Positions 43,507 through 54,247 of a DNA stretch of 64,000 nt are shown piece by piece (within the stretch, counting starts at the first letter, position 1; the number at the start of each line of letters is the position of its first letter). The stretch covers positions 1 through 64,000 of the forward strand of contig NZ_SOAY01000010.1 in the NCBI RefSeq assembly GCF_004364165.1. The letters are read 5' to 3'. The DNA comes from Maribacter spongiicola. Its GTDB lineage: Bacteria; Bacteroidota; Bacteroidia; Flavobacteriales; Flavobacteriaceae. Both the position numbers and the translations under genes were made by a program. The notes under the pieces are model-generated. The model ran no database searches. It was not told where the DNA came from and saw only the letters and a program-made list of their open reading frames with translations.

Positions 43507-46500
43507 GTGTCCAGTAATTCTTTTACCATATATAATGCATCCGCCGGATCAGGAAAAACCTATGCGCTTGCCAAGGTATACCTGAAAATTATACTTGATT
43601 CTCCGCAAAATTTTAGAAAAATTTTAGCCATCACATTTACCAATAAAGCGGTAAATGAAATGAAACACAGAATATTAAACAGTCTGTTCGAGTTTTCTAA
43701 AACTACCTCTATTGAAGACGCCGCTCCTTTATTTAAAGACATTATAAGCGAAACTAACTACACTTTTGAACAGTTGCCTGCTCTTAGCAAACTTAGATTA
43801 AAGCAAATTCTGCACAATTACGCTTTCTTCGATATTTCTACCATTGATAAATTTACACACCGACTCATAAGAACTTTTGCGAAAGATTTGAAGATTCCGC
43901 AAAATTTTGAGGTTGTTCTTGATGTGGACCTACTTTTACAAGAAGCCGTTGAGCGTGTTATAAGCAAAGCAGGTGAAGATCCTGAGTTTACAAAAGTGCT
44001 CTTAGATTTTGCCATTGAAAAAATTGAAGATGACCGTAGTTGGGATATTGGTTTTGATCTATTGAAAATTGGTAAGCTCATATTCGATGAGAACAATGCC
44101 GAACATTTAAAACATTTACAAGAAATAGAACTAGGCGATTTTCTAAAGTTACAAACGCATCTTAAAAAAGAAACCAAAAATCTAGAGAAAAAGATTGTAG
44201 CACTTGCTACTGCCGCTCTTGAAGTTATCACTTCATCTGGTTTGGATTTAAAAGATTTCCCTAGAGAAACTTTACCTAACCATTTCAAGAAAATAGTTGC
44301 TGAAAACTTTACACCTACACAACTCTACAATAACAAACTTGAGGATAATTTAATTGAGGGGAAAATAGTAAAAGCCTCCATAAAAGATGCTCCCGCAGAT
44401 TTAGCCCCACAATTACTTCAGTATTATCAAGGAATAAAAAAGCTTATTTATAAAAGAGGATTGTTCGCCAATATCAATAGAAACATTATCCCCTTTGCGC
44501 TATTGAATGCGATCCAAAAAGAGCTGAAGATTATTCAAGAAGAGAAAGACCAATTGTCTATTTCTGAATTTAATACATTAATTGCAAAAGAAATAAAGGA
44601 TCAACCTGCTCCTTTTATCTATGAGCGCTTGGGCGAAAAGTATCGTCATTATTTTATTGATGAATTTCAAGATACTTCGCAAATGCAATGGGAAAACCTT
44701 ATACCGCTCATTGGTAGTGCCATGGAGGGTGAAGATGAGCTTGGCAACAAGGGTTCCCTATTTTTGGTAGGCGACCCAAAACAAGCTATCTATAGATGGC
44801 GCGGTGGCAAGGCAGAACAATTTCTTGAACTGGCTACACACCAAACGCACCCGTTTACCATACCGTCTGAACTGGTTACCCTACCTAGAAACTATAGAAG
44901 TTACGCCGAGGTCATCAACTTCAACAACAACTTCTTTCAGAGTATTAGTCCGTTTTTAGAGAACGATATTTATCAAGAATTTTTTAAACTGGGCAACACT
45001 CAAGAAACTAACCACAAAATTGGTGGCTATGTCAATATATCTTTATTAGAAGAAGATACCGACGATGAATATGCGGCCAACACATTGGCAACCATTGAAA
45101 ATTGCTTGACGCAAGGGTATTCATATAGTGATATCTGTATTATTATTAGAAAAAAGAAACACGGATTACTACTTGCCGATTTTTTAATGCGGCATAAAAT
45201 TCCCGTAGTTTCTTCAGATTCACTTTTACTTAGCGAGAGCGACAAAACCATTTTCTTGGTTCAGCTTATTCGATATATGGTTCAGCCTGCAGAATTAGAG
45301 ATTCAATATGAAATTTTGAATTTTCTGTCAGATGGTAAAGCTGATAAACACGCCTATATCCATGAAAACTTGGGTAAACTTGATATACACCTTTTAGAAA
45401 CCTATGGTTTTAATGCTTCTAAACTTAGGCAAACCTCTGTATTTGATGGCTTGGCCTATGCTATTAAAACCTTCGACCTTATACCAACTTCAGATGCTCA
45501 TGTATCTGCTTTTATGGATTTGGTTTTTGATGTAGAGCAAAAATATGGCTCAGACATGCAATCATTTCTAGACTATTGGGACAAAAAAGGAAATTCGGCG
45601 AGTATAAGTACTCCAGAGAATATTGAGTCGGTGCAGATTATGACCATTCACAAATCTAAAGGTCTGGAGTTTCCTGTGGTTATTTTCCCCTATGCGAATT
45701 CAAACGTGTTCGAAGAGATTGATCCAAAATTGTGGCTTCCGGTAAATAAAAATGAATTCCTTGGCTTTTCCGAAGTACTTATCAATAAAAAACAAGAGGT
45801 TCAAGAATATGGCGAAATAGAATCGCTGCTCTATGACATTGACCACCAAAAGCTACAGTTAGATGCATTTAACCTGTTATATGTCGTTCTTACAAGAGCG
45901 GTAAATGCACTATTTATAATAAGTGCCAATAATCTAGATAAAAAAGGCGACCATAACCCTAACTACTATTCGGGCCTCTTTATTCACTTTTTAAAAAGTA
46001 TCGGTGTATATCAACAAGACAAACTATCGTACGACTTTGGTAATTTTGCAATAAATGAAACAAAAAACAATAAGAGTACTAATCAATTGACGATACCTTA
46101 TATATATACCAACAAAAACAGGCCCGATTTTAAAATACTTGCATTAGCCGGCACCCTTTGGGACGAAGGTTTAGATGTGGCCATAAATCAAGGTAACGTT
46201 ATACATTATATATTAGGCGCTATCTATACAACTAAAGATTTAGACAGAGCTGTACAGATGGCTTTGCAGAAAGGATTAATTAAAGAACAGGAAGTAACCA
46301 CTATTAAGAATATTGTAAAAAAAGTCATCTTTCATGAAGATTTGACCCAATTCTATCAAAACGATGTTGAAGTGCTGAACGAACGCGACCTATTAATTGC
46401 AGATGGTAGCGTGCAAAGACCAGATAGGGTGGTGCTTAAAAACCAACATGCTACGATTATAGATTATAAAACCGGTGAGCGAAACTCTAAATACCACCAT

Positions 46501-46602
46501 CAAGTAAATACTTATGCCCAAAGTTTTTCAAATATGGGCTACACGATAGACCACAAAATCATTGTGTATATTAACACTGAAATAGAACTAGATTATATAT
46601 AA
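43507..46602 (+). CDS. UvrD/REP-type helicase with C-terminal PD-(D/E)XK nuclease (AddA-like)
   Basis: A 1031-aa superfamily I helicase-nuclease starting at GTG. Motifs in order: Walker A ASAGSGKTYALAK (about residue 10), Ia TFTNKAVNEMKHR, motif II FIDEFQDTSQMQW (about 378), motif III VGDPKQAIYRWRGG, motif IV LPRNYRS, motif V TIHKSKGLEFPVV (about 716), motif VI YVVLTRAVNALFI, and a C-terminal nuclease IIDYKTGERNSKYHHQVNTYA (about 990). This is the AddA/RecB-like subunit of a double-strand break resection complex that loads RecA. A probable AddB partner is encoded at 49.3 kb, separated by kbl and ompA. Confidence 0.9.
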   Translation: MSSNSFTIYNASAGSGKTYALAKVYLKIILDSPQNFRKILAITFTNKAVNEMKHRILNSLFEFSKTTSIEDAAPLFKDIISETNYTFEQLPALSKLRLKQILHNYAFFDISTIDKFTHRLIRTFAKDLKIPQNFEVVLDVDLLLQEAVERVISKAGEDPEFTKVLLDFAIEKIEDDRSWDIGFDLLKIGKLIFDENNAEHLKHLQEIELGDFLKLQTHLKKETKNLEKKIVALATAALEVITSSGLDLKDFPRETLPNHFKKIVAENFTPTQLYNNKLEDNLIEGKIVKASIKDAPADLAPQLLQYYQGIKKLIYKRGLFANINRNIIPFALLNAIQKELKIIQEEKDQLSISEFNTLIAKEIKDQPAPFIYERLGEKYRHYFIDEFQDTSQMQWENLIPLIGSAMEGEDELGNKGSLFLVGDPKQAIYRWRGGKAEQFLELATHQTHPFTIPSELVTLPRNYRSYAEVINFNNNFFQSISPFLENDIYQEFFKLGNTQETNHKIGGYVNISLLEEDTDDEYAANTLATIENCLTQGYSYSDICIIIRKKKHGLLLADFLMRHKIPVVSSDSLLLSESDKTIFLVQLIRYMVQPAELEIQYEILNFLSDGKADKHAYIHENLGKLDIHLLETYGFNASKLRQTSVFDGLAYAIKTFDLIPTSDAHVSAFMDLVFDVEQKYGSDMQSFLDYWDKKGNSASISTPENIESVQIMTIHKSKGLEFPVVIFPYANSNVFEEIDPKLWLPVNKNEFLGFSEVLINKKQEVQEYGEIESLLYDIDHQKLQLDAFNLLYVVLTRAVNALFIISANNLDKKGDHNPNYYSGLFIHFLKSIGVYQQDKLSYDFGNFAINETKNNKSTNQLTIPYIYTNKNRPDFKILALAGTLWDEGLDVAINQGNVIHYILGAIYTTKDLDRAVQMALQKGLIKEQEVTTIKNIVKKVIFHEDLTQFYQNDVEVLNERDLLIADGSVQRPDRVVLKNQHATIIDYKTGERNSKYHHQVNTYAQSFSNMGYTIDHKIIVYINTEIELDYI

Positions 46603-46608
46603 AGGAAT

Positions 46609-47802
46609 ATGTACGGAAAAATTAAAGAACATTTACAGCAAGAAATTGAGAGTATTAAAAATGACGGACTCTTTAAAGAAGAACGGATTATTGTTTCTCC
46701 GCAAGATGCTGTTATTAAAATCAACACCGGGAAAGAGGTTATCAATTTTTGCGCTAATAACTACTTAGGGCTATCATCTCACCCCGATGTTATACAGGCG
46801 GCTAAAGATGCTATGGATACGCATGGCTTCGGTATGTCTTCTGTTCGCTTCATTTGTGGTACTCAAGATATACACAAGACATTAGAAGAAAAGATTGCCC
46901 ACTTTTATGGTACGGAAGACACCATATTATATGCCGCTGCCTTTGATGCCAATGGCGGGGTGTTCGAACCTTTGCTGAATGCAGAAGATGCCATAATTTC
47001 AGATTCATTAAATCATGCCTCTATTATTGATGGTGTGCGTTTGTGTAAAGCTAAGCGCTACCGTTATGCTAATAGCGACATGCAAGATTTAGAAGCACAA
47101 CTTATAAAAGCGAACGAAGATGGTGCACGTTTTAAAATTATTGTAACTGATGGTGTTTTCTCTATGGATGGTATAGTAGCACCATTAGATAAAATATGTG
47201 ACTTAGCAGATAAATACGATGCTTTGGTCATGATCGATGAATGCCATGCCACCGGATTTATAGGTGCTAAAGGAATAGGAACCTTAGAGGAAAAAGGGGT
47301 AATGGGCAGAATCGACATTATTACAGGTACCTTAGGTAAGGCATTAGGTGGTGCTATGGGTGGTTATACTACCGGTAAAAAAGAAATTATCACCCTACTA
47401 AGACAACGCTCTAGACCTTATTTGTTTTCTAACTCATTGGCACCTGCCATAGTTGGTGCATCTATTAAGGTATTCGACATGTTAGAGAACGATACTTCTC
47501 TACGAGATAAATTGCAAGAAAATACTGAATATTTCAAAAAAGGGATCAAAGCAGCGGGGTTTGACATCGTTGAAGGGGACTCAGCAATAGTACCCGTAAT
47601 GCTATATGATGCAAAATTATCACAGGATATGGCAAATAAGTTACTGGAAAGAGGAATTTATGTCATCGGATTCTTCTATCCTGTAGTCCCGAAAGGTAAG
47701 GCACGCATACGCGTTCAACTATCCGCAGCGCACACGATTGAGCATTTAGACAGTGCCATTAAAGCCTTTACCGAAGTGGGCAAAGAACTTAAAATCGTTT
47801 AA
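46609..47802 (+). CDS. kbl: Glycine C-acetyltransferase (2-amino-3-ketobutyrate CoA ligase)
   Basis: A 397-aa PLP enzyme of the alpha-oxoamine synthase family that cleaves 2-amino-3-ketobutyrate with CoA to glycine and acetyl-CoA. The PLP lysine is Lys244 in the segment [17 protein letters not shown], and the upstream DECHATGF motif is present. Length matches Kbl. It starts 6 bp after the AddA-like gene, so the two are probably in one transcript. Threonine dehydrogenase, its usual partner, is not adjacent. Confidence 0.95.
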   Translation: MYGKIKEHLQQEIESIKNDGLFKEERIIVSPQDAVIKINTGKEVINFCANNYLGLSSHPDVIQAAKDAMDTHGFGMSSVRFICGTQDIHKTLEEKIAHFYGTEDTILYAAAFDANGGVFEPLLNAEDAIISDSLNHASIIDGVRLCKAKRYRYANSDMQDLEAQLIKANEDGARFKIIVTDGVFSMDGIVAPLDKICDLADKYDALVMIDECHATGFIGAKGIGTLEEKGVMGRIDIITGTLGKALGGAMGGYTTGKKEIITLLRQRSRPYLFSNSLAPAIVGASIKVFDMLENDTSLRDKLQENTEYFKKGIKAAGFDIVEGDSAIVPVMLYDAKLSQDMANKLLERGIYVIGFFYPVVPKGKARIRVQLSAAHTIEHLDSAIKAFTEVGKELKIV

Positions 47803-47850
47803 ATGCAGTATTTAATCTTTTAAATGCGCTAAAAAAAATAGGAAATTGAT

Positions 47851-47881
47851 TTTGTTAATAATATTTAACAAGTTACATTTG
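47851..47881 (+). promoter_or_regulatory. ompA-family gene promoter
   Basis: TTTG at 47851-47854, exactly 19 bp, TACATTTG at 47874-47881: a perfect Bacteroidota promoter. It lies 34 bp before the ATG. The -7 octamer is identical to that of small-RNA copy 3. Confidence 0.85.
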
Positions 47882-47915
47882 CAGCTAATAAACACTTAAA
47901 CTTAAAATTTAATAC

Positions 47916-49259
47916 ATGAAACATCTTAGCAAATTATTGGCAGTTGCCCTACTTGTAGTAGGTATCAACAGCATACAAGCGCAAGACGAGAATAACCCTT
48001 GGCAAGTGCAATTTGGGGTTAATGCCATTGACGTATATCCTACTTCGGATGTAAGTTCTTTCGGTAATGAATTCTTTAATGTGAACGATCACTGGAACAT
48101 TTTACCTTCTATTTCTTATGTAGGAGTATCTAAATCAATCGGAGATGGTTTCTCTGTTGGTGCTAGAGGTTCTTTAAATAAGATTAGCAAAATAGGAGAT
48201 ACTAGCGTTGACGATCTTTCTCATTATGCTATTGATGGTACAATTAAATATGATTTAATTAAAAAACAAACCGTTCTTGATCCTTTCGTAGAGATTGGTG
48301 GTGGTTATACTTGGGTTGATGAAATTGGTGCAGGTACAGTTAATGGAGGTCTTGGTTTAAACATTTGGTTTACTGAAAACTTAGGTCTTACATTACAATC
48401 TACTTACAAGCATGCCTTCGAAGATTACGGTGTTACTCATTTCCAACACTTAGCTGGTATTTCAGTTAAATTTGGTGGTACTGATACTGATGGTGATGGT
48501 ATCTACGATAAAGATGATGCTTGTCCAGAAGTTGCTGGTCTTGAAGCATTCAACGGTTGTCCTGATTCTGACGGCGATGGCATCGAAGACAGCAAAGATG
48601 CTTGTCCTAACGAAGCTGGTTCTAAAGAAATGAACGGATGTCCTGATGCTGACGGTGACGGTGTTGCTGATAAAGATGATGCTTGTCCAAACGAAGCTGG
48701 TCTTCCTGCTTTAGCTGGTTGTCCTGATGCTGATGGCGATGGTGTTGCTGATAAAGATGACGCTTGTCCTTCTGAAGCTGGTCCTGCTGAAAACAAAGGT
48801 TGTCCTTGGGCTGATAAAGACGGTGACGGTGTACTTGACAAAGATGATCAATGTCCAGATGTTGCTGGTACAGTAGCTAACGCTGGTTGTCCTGAAGTAA
48901 CTGAAGAAGTTCAAAAGCAATTGAATGATTACGCTAGAACTATCTTATTTGATACTGGTAAATCTTCTATCAAAGCTGAGTCTACTTCTGTAATGGTTGA
49001 CATTATCACAATCCTTAAAGAATACCCTAACGCTAAGTTTACTGTTGAAGGTCATACTGACAGCGTAGGTAGCGAAAAATTAAACCAAAGCCTTTCTGAG
49101 TCAAGAGCTCTTTCTGTAAAAGAATTCTTAGTAGACAAAGGAATCGAAGAGTTTAGATTATCTGCTGTAGGTTACGGTGAGTCTAAGCCAATGGCTACAA
49201 ACAATACAAGAGCTGGTAGAGCTCAAAACAGAAGGGTAGAAATCAACTTAGTAAAATAA
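47916..49259 (+). CDS. OmpA family outer membrane protein with thrombospondin type 3 repeats
   Basis: A 447-aa outer-membrane protein. A signal peptide (cleavage after NSIQAQ, about residue 23) is followed by an eight-strand beta-barrel-like region (about 24-185), about five Ca-binding thrombospondin type 3 repeats of the form [15 protein letters not shown] (about 190-325) and a C-terminal OmpA peptidoglycan-binding domain (about 335-447) with the segment [20 protein letters not shown]. It links the outer membrane to the cell wall and is probably abundant, judging by its consensus promoter and strong terminator. Confidence 0.95.
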   Translation: MKHLSKLLAVALLVVGINSIQAQDENNPWQVQFGVNAIDVYPTSDVSSFGNEFFNVNDHWNILPSISYVGVSKSIGDGFSVGARGSLNKISKIGDTSVDDLSHYAIDGTIKYDLIKKQTVLDPFVEIGGGYTWVDEIGAGTVNGGLGLNIWFTENLGLTLQSTYKHAFEDYGVTHFQHLAGISVKFGGTDTDGDGIYDKDDACPEVAGLEAFNGCPDSDGDGIEDSKDACPNEAGSKEMNGCPDADGDGVADKDDACPNEAGLPALAGCPDADGDGVADKDDACPSEAGPAENKGCPWADKDGDGVLDKDDQCPDVAGTVANAGCPEVTEEVQKQLNDYARTILFDTGKSSIKAESTSVMVDIITILKEYPNAKFTVEGHTDSVGSEKLNQSLSESRALSVKEFLVDKGIEEFRLSAVGYGESKPMATNNTRAGRAQNRRVEINLVK

Positions 49260-49289
49260 GTTTATAAAAACCTAAGTGTTTTAATAACT

Positions 49290-49317
49290 AAAAGCCCCAC
49301 AATATTGTGGGGCTTTT
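49290..49317 (+). terminator. Rho-independent terminator after the ompA-family gene
   Basis: GCCCCACAAT/ATTGTGGGGC (49294-49313) is a perfect 20-bp palindrome flanked by AAAA and a T6 run. It lies 34 bp after the stop and 18 bp before the next gene's ATG. Confidence 0.92.
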
Positions 49318-49330
49318 TTATTTTTACACT

Positions 49331-52075
49331 ATGCAGAGTTTTATACAAGATGTAGTACTAGACGTTTTAAAAAATAACCCAGATACTGGTAAAGTAGTTT
49401 TTATTCTACCCAGTAAACGTGCGGGTGTATTTCTTAAAAAAATATTGTCCAAGTCACTTACCCAAACAGTACTTGCCCCAGAAATCTATAGTATTGAAGA
49501 TTTTATTGAAAAGGTTTCTAACCTAGTCACCGCAAATACTACCACGCAATTATTTGAACTCTATAATGCCTATTTAAAAGTGGGTGATTATGAAAAGGAA
49601 TCTTTTGATTCTTTTTTAAAATGGGGTCAAATACTATTACAAGATTTTAATGAAGTAGACCGTTACTTGGTTGACGCTTCTTCACTATACCAAAATGTTG
49701 CTGCTATACAAGAAGTCAACCACTGGTCATTGAATCCTGATAATTCTGAAATGATTGAAAACTACCTTCACTTCTGGAGGTATTTAGAAGACATCTACAA
49801 ACAATTTAATGGCAGATTATTAGAACAGGGACTTGGTCACCAGGGACTCATCTATAAAACCTCGGTTTCTGAATTACCTAACTACCTTGAAAACACGAAT
49901 AAAAAACACATCTTTCTTGGCTTTAATGCCTTGAACACTGCAGAGAGTATTTTAATACAGACCATTCTTGAAAAAACAGATGCTGATATTTATTGGGATA
50001 TTGACCCCTACTTTTTACAAGACAATATTCATGATGCAGGTTTTTTTATAAGAAATTATCAAAGTACATGGAATGTTCTAAAAGGAAAACCCCTGGCGGG
50101 ACTCACCAATTACTACAATACCAAAAAGAATATTGAAATTATTGGGGTGCCTAAAAATATCTCTCAAGTAAATTATGTAGGTGATTTATTGTACAAAATT
50201 CAAAATGAATCTCCTGATGCACTACGTAATGCTGCAATCGTATTGGGCAATGAAGAACTATTAAATCCGTTATTGAATTCAATTCCAGAAAATATACCGG
50301 CTACCAATATTACCATGGGTCAAAAGTTAGCGGCTACTACCTTGGCAAGCTTTTTTACCAACTTAATTGAATTTCATGAACAAAAGACAGAAAAAGGATG
50401 GTTCTACAAGCACTTACTTAATCTTTTGACACATTCATATGCCGTGCTATTATTTGACGCAAATGAAGTCTCTACAGATAGTTTAATATCAAAAATCAAA
50501 ACAAATAACTGGTCTTACATCACCAATACTCAAATACGCGAACTTTTACCAGAAAATGCAGCGATCAACTTACTATTCGAAGATGTAAAGAATAACCCGA
50601 ATCGACTTATAGATAATTTTTTGGCTCTTATTGAAGCTTTACGAGTTATCGACTTAGTAAAAGAAAATTCGCTTTTACTAGAGCAGCTTTATAAATTCTT
50701 TACACTATTCAATCAGCTAAAAGATCTTTGTAAGAGCTTTACCTATATCAATAATCTTAAAAGTCTAAAACATCTGTTTTCACAGCTGTTAAGCTCAGAA
50801 ACTTTAGATTTTCAAGGTAACCCTATTGAAGGTATTCAAATTATGGGAATGTTAGAGAGTCGTTTGTTAGATTTTGAGACTATTATCATCACGTCTGTCA
50901 ACGAAGGTGTATTGCCATCGGGTAAATCTAACAACTCATTTATACCGTACGACCTAAAAATCAAAAACGGATTACCAACTTATAAAGAGAAAGATGCGGT
51001 TTACACCTATCACTTCTATCGCTTATTACAACGGGCTAAAAATGTATATATATTGTACAACACCGAGCCAGATGCCTTGGAAGGCGGAGAGCGAAGTCGA
51101 TTGATTACCCAATTATTGACCGACGACAATAGAAGCGATATTAAATCATTTATTGCCACACCAACTATACAACCTATTACCAATGAAATTCAGCAGGTTG
51201 AAAAAACCCCTTCGTTAGTAGCGCTTATTCAAGACAAAGCCAGAAAAGGTTTTTCACCTAGTTCGCTCAGTAATTACATTAGAAACCCTATCGATTTCTA
51301 CAAGCAGAATTTATTAAATATCAATGAGGTATTACAAGTAGAAGAAACTTTAGCGCCAAATACTTTCGGTACCATTGTTCATGATAGCTTAGAGGCATTA
51401 TATACCCCTTTAATTGGTAAGCCTCTTACGGTATATTTACTTAATGGCATTAGAAAAGGAATACCTACCATTGTGGCTCAGAATTTTGAAAAAACTTTTA
51501 AAGACGGAAACATCAGTTCTGGTAAAAACTACATTTCTTTTCATGTAATTCTCAAATACATACAAACATTTATCGATGTCGAGATTAAAGAACTTGCCGA
51601 CCACAGTATTACCATTATTGCTTTAGAGCAATCACTCTCGGTGCCTTTAGAGGTTGCCGGATTAGATTTCCCTATCCTCTTAAAAGGTAAATTAGACCGT
51701 GTTGATGAATATGACGGAATTACCCGAATCATCGATTATAAAACGGGGAAAGTAGAACGCCGTAATGTAGAAATTGTAGAATGGGATATACTAACCGAAG
51801 AATATCAATACAGTAAAGCGTTTCAATTACTTTGTTACGGATTAATGTTTTCTAAAACACATCCCGCAGAAAATCTATCTATTCAAGCAGGTATCATTTC
51901 TTTAAAGAATTTTGCAGAAGGCACGTTGCTATTCGCGCAAAAAGAATCTGCCCGAGCAACCACAAAAAACCACATTATAACGAATGAGGTCATTTCCGAT
52001 TTCGAGCAGATACTTGGTCAACTAATTACAGAAATATGCAATGCTGACATTGCGTTTACCGAAAAAGAAGTGTAA
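49331..52075 (+). CDS. PD-(D/E)XK nuclease family protein (AddB-like)
   Basis: A 914-aa protein matching the AddB/RexB half of helicase-nuclease complexes. An in-frame extension to 49307 lies in the terminator, so the ATG at 49331 is used. The N-terminus has a degenerate P-loop region VVFILPSKRAGVFLKK; an inactive helicase-like core follows; the C-terminal nuclease has RIIDYKTGKVERR (about residue 805) with Asp and Lys of the PD-(D/E)XK core. The four-Cys iron-sulfur cluster found in some AddB proteins is not seen, and the protein ends shortly after EICNADIAFTEKEV. It is expected to pair with the AddA-like protein encoded at 43.5 kb. Confidence 0.85.
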   Translation: MQSFIQDVVLDVLKNNPDTGKVVFILPSKRAGVFLKKILSKSLTQTVLAPEIYSIEDFIEKVSNLVTANTTTQLFELYNAYLKVGDYEKESFDSFLKWGQILLQDFNEVDRYLVDASSLYQNVAAIQEVNHWSLNPDNSEMIENYLHFWRYLEDIYKQFNGRLLEQGLGHQGLIYKTSVSELPNYLENTNKKHIFLGFNALNTAESILIQTILEKTDADIYWDIDPYFLQDNIHDAGFFIRNYQSTWNVLKGKPLAGLTNYYNTKKNIEIIGVPKNISQVNYVGDLLYKIQNESPDALRNAAIVLGNEELLNPLLNSIPENIPATNITMGQKLAATTLASFFTNLIEFHEQKTEKGWFYKHLLNLLTHSYAVLLFDANEVSTDSLISKIKTNNWSYITNTQIRELLPENAAINLLFEDVKNNPNRLIDNFLALIEALRVIDLVKENSLLLEQLYKFFTLFNQLKDLCKSFTYINNLKSLKHLFSQLLSSETLDFQGNPIEGIQIMGMLESRLLDFETIIITSVNEGVLPSGKSNNSFIPYDLKIKNGLPTYKEKDAVYTYHFYRLLQRAKNVYILYNTEPDALEGGERSRLITQLLTDDNRSDIKSFIATPTIQPITNEIQQVEKTPSLVALIQDKARKGFSPSSLSNYIRNPIDFYKQNLLNINEVLQVEETLAPNTFGTIVHDSLEALYTPLIGKPLTVYLLNGIRKGIPTIVAQNFEKTFKDGNISSGKNYISFHVILKYIQTFIDVEIKELADHSITIIALEQSLSVPLEVAGLDFPILLKGKLDRVDEYDGITRIIDYKTGKVERRNVEIVEWDILTEEYQYSKAFQLLCYGLMFSKTHPAENLSIQAGIISLKNFAEGTLLFAQKESARATTKNHIITNEVISDFEQILGQLITEICNADIAFTEKEV

Positions 52076-52077
52076 TA

Positions 52078-52788
52078 CTACTTCTTATCTGGTCTTGTAG
52101 GTCTTACCTCAATTTTACTAGGTAAGGTTCTTTCGTTCATTTGTAGTAAGTCTAATACCAATTCACCAATATCTTCTGGTTGAATTTTCCATGCATCTTT
52201 TTCATCTGGCTCGTTATTATTAAAATGTGTTGAAACAGAACCTGGCATTATCGTAGATACCTTAATACCGTACTGTCTTAAATCTAACATTGCAGCCTGA
52301 GTAAAACCAACCACTCCGAATTTAGAAGCATTATACCCTGCGCCTTTTGCGAAGAAGTTTGTACCCGCTAAACTCGCTAGTGTTATATAATACCCTTCTG
52401 ATTTCTTTAAAGCCTCTACAGATGCTTTTAAGGTATGAAAAGCCCCATTTAGGTTAGTATCGATCATTTGATGCCAATCTTCATCCGTCATTTCATCGAT
52501 AGGTGCAAAATTACCTACTCCGGCATTTGCCAAAACTACATCTACTTGACCCCATTTATCCAGTATTTTAGCAACCGCATCTTTTTCATCTGCCATTTTG
52601 CCAACATTAGAAACAATACCCAAAACAGCATCGTTATTAAACTCTTTTAGCGCCTGGTCAACACTACTCTGCGATCTACCGCTAATAGCCACTCTCATAC
52701 CCTGCCCTAGCAATGTTTGCGCTACCGCAAAACCTATACCTTTTGTGCCTCCTGTTATATAGGCTACTTTATTTTTTACATCTTTCAT
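52078..52788 (-). CDS. SDR family oxidoreductase
   Basis: A 236-aa short-chain dehydrogenase. TGGTKGIG (about residues 12-19) binds NAD(P); NAG occurs near residue 85, and YNASK provides the catalytic Tyr/Lys. An in-frame ATG at 52821 exists but the ATG at 52788 gives the usual N-terminus (MKDVKNKVAYITGG). The gene converges with the AddB-like gene, the stops being 2 bp apart. Substrate unknown; it is a different subgroup from the dehydrogenase at 143-898. Confidence 0.9.
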   Translation of the reverse strand: MKDVKNKVAYITGGTKGIGFAVAQTLLGQGMRVAISGRSQSSVDQALKEFNNDAVLGIVSNVGKMADEKDAVAKILDKWGQVDVVLANAGVGNFAPIDEMTDEDWHQMIDTNLNGAFHTLKASVEALKKSEGYYITLASLAGTNFFAKGAGYNASKFGVVGFTQAAMLDLRQYGIKVSTIMPGSVSTHFNNNEPDEKDAWKIQPEDIGELVLDLLQMNERTLPSKIEVRPTRPDKK

Positions 52789-52904
52789 GGTTCTATTTTT
52801 AATAATACGACAAGTTAGCAATTCTCTAATTTTTTTGTTGTCCTATTAGATTAAGAATTAACGGTTATCATTGATTATATTTAACATCAACTTAATACTC
52901 AACC

Positions 52905-54245
52905 ATGAACAAAATAATCGTTTGGTCTATCACCGTAGCGCTTGCAGGTTTTTTATTCGGATTTGATACCGTAGTAATATCAGGCGCAAACGAACCTATT
53001 AAACAACTTTGGAACACTTCGCCGCTTTTTCATGGCACTTTTATTATGAGTATGGCACTTTGGGGCACTGTATTCGGTTCTCTGTTTGGTGGTATACCTA
53101 CCAAAAATCTTGGGCGTAAAAAGACCTTACTTTGGGTAGGTATTTTATTTTTGGTTTCTGCTGTAGGTTCTGCATTGGCGCAAGATCCCTATTCATTCTC
53201 GGTATTTCGTTTTATTGGTGGTGTCGGCGTAGGTATTTCAACCGTTGCCGCCCCTATTTATATTTCTGAGATTACCTCAAAAGAAAATCGTGGTAAACTG
53301 GTAGGGCTTTATCAATTTTGGTTAGTGTTCGGTATTTTAATCGCCTTTGTCTCTAACTGGCTGTTAAAAGGTTTTGACGGAATAAATGACTGGCGTTGGA
53401 TGTTGGGTGTTGAAGCTATACCAGCATTTATATATACTGCCATGGTATTGACCGTACCAGAAAGTCCAAGATGGTTGGCTCTTCATAAAAAGGATGATGC
53501 CGCTGCCTTGAAAATACTAGAAATCATACATACAAAAGAAAAGGCTGCACAGCAATTGGCAGAAATAAAAACGGACCTCAAGCATTCTACCAAAAGTGAA
53601 CGTCTTTTTCAAAAGAAATATTCGAAAGTACTTTATCTCGCCTTTTTTATTGCCTTTTTCAATCAACTATCGGGTATTAACTTTGTGCTGTATTATGCTC
53701 CTGAAATATTAGAACAAGCAGGTTTGGGCGGTAAAGAATCGCTATTTAATTCTATTGCCATCGGTGCTGTAAATCTTGTTTTTACTTTTATCGGTATACG
53801 ATTGTTAGATAAATTAGGAAGACGACAATTAATCATCATTGGATCTATTGGCTATATTATTAGTTTAATAATGGTGGGGCTTTGTTTTCAGATGGATTTA
53901 GGGTCTACCCTAACCCTTACCTTCATTTGTACATTTGTTGCCTCTCATGCTATTGGGCAAGGTGCCGTAATCTGGGTATTTATCTCAGAAATATTTCCGA
54001 ACAGCGTGCGTGCATACGGGCAATCTTGGGGAGTAAGTGTACATTGGGTATTTGCAGCGATTATAACATTGATCACTCCGTTTTTCTTAGATGCTACGGA
54101 AGGTATTTTAAAAGATCAAGTATGGTATATCTACTATTTCTTCTGTGCCATGATGGTATTACAGCTTATTTGGGCAATTACCAAAATGCCGGAAACTAAA
54201 GGGGTTTCTTTAGAGGAACTGAGTAAGGAGTTGGTGAAAGAGTAG
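52905..54245 (+). CDS. Sugar porter family MFS transporter
   Basis: A 446-aa major facilitator of the sugar porter family with 12 expected membrane spans. Signatures: GFDTVVISGA (TM1), GRKKTLLW (loop 2-3), PESPRWLALHKK (end of the first half), QLSGINFVLYYAPEIL (TM7), DKLGRRQL (loop 8-9) and PETKGVSLEEL at the C-terminus. Sugar:proton symport is likely; the sugar is unknown. The last 71 bases of this gene, plus 2 bp, are repeated at 55510-55582 downstream of a Fic gene. Confidence 0.95.
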   Translation: MNKIIVWSITVALAGFLFGFDTVVISGANEPIKQLWNTSPLFHGTFIMSMALWGTVFGSLFGGIPTKNLGRKKTLLWVGILFLVSAVGSALAQDPYSFSVFRFIGGVGVGISTVAAPIYISEITSKENRGKLVGLYQFWLVFGILIAFVSNWLLKGFDGINDWRWMLGVEAIPAFIYTAMVLTVPESPRWLALHKKDDAAALKILEIIHTKEKAAQQLAEIKTDLKHSTKSERLFQKKYSKVLYLAFFIAFFNQLSGINFVLYYAPEILEQAGLGGKESLFNSIAIGAVNLVFTFIGIRLLDKLGRRQLIIIGSIGYIISLIMVGLCFQMDLGSTLTLTFICTFVASHAIGQGAVIWVFISEIFPNSVRAYGQSWGVSVHWVFAAIITLITPFFLDATEGILKDQVWYIYYFFCAMMVLQLIWAITKMPETKGVSLEELSKELVKE

Positions 54246-54247
54246 AT
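54175..54247. repeat. 73-bp direct repeat, left copy (3' end of the MFS gene)
   Basis: The last 71 bp of the sugar porter gene and 2 bp beyond, matching 55510-55582 at 70 of 73 positions (3 substitutions). The two copies bracket the Fic gene and its control region. The intact transporter uses this left copy. Confidence 0.93.

Noticed and set aside
48490-48880. DNA tandem repeats in the OmpA gene as a separate element
   Set aside because: They encode the Ca-binding thrombospondin type 3 repeats and are explained by the protein.
49307-49330. Longer start for the AddB-like gene
   Set aside because: It lies in the ompA terminator; the ATG at 49331 fits the family N-terminus.
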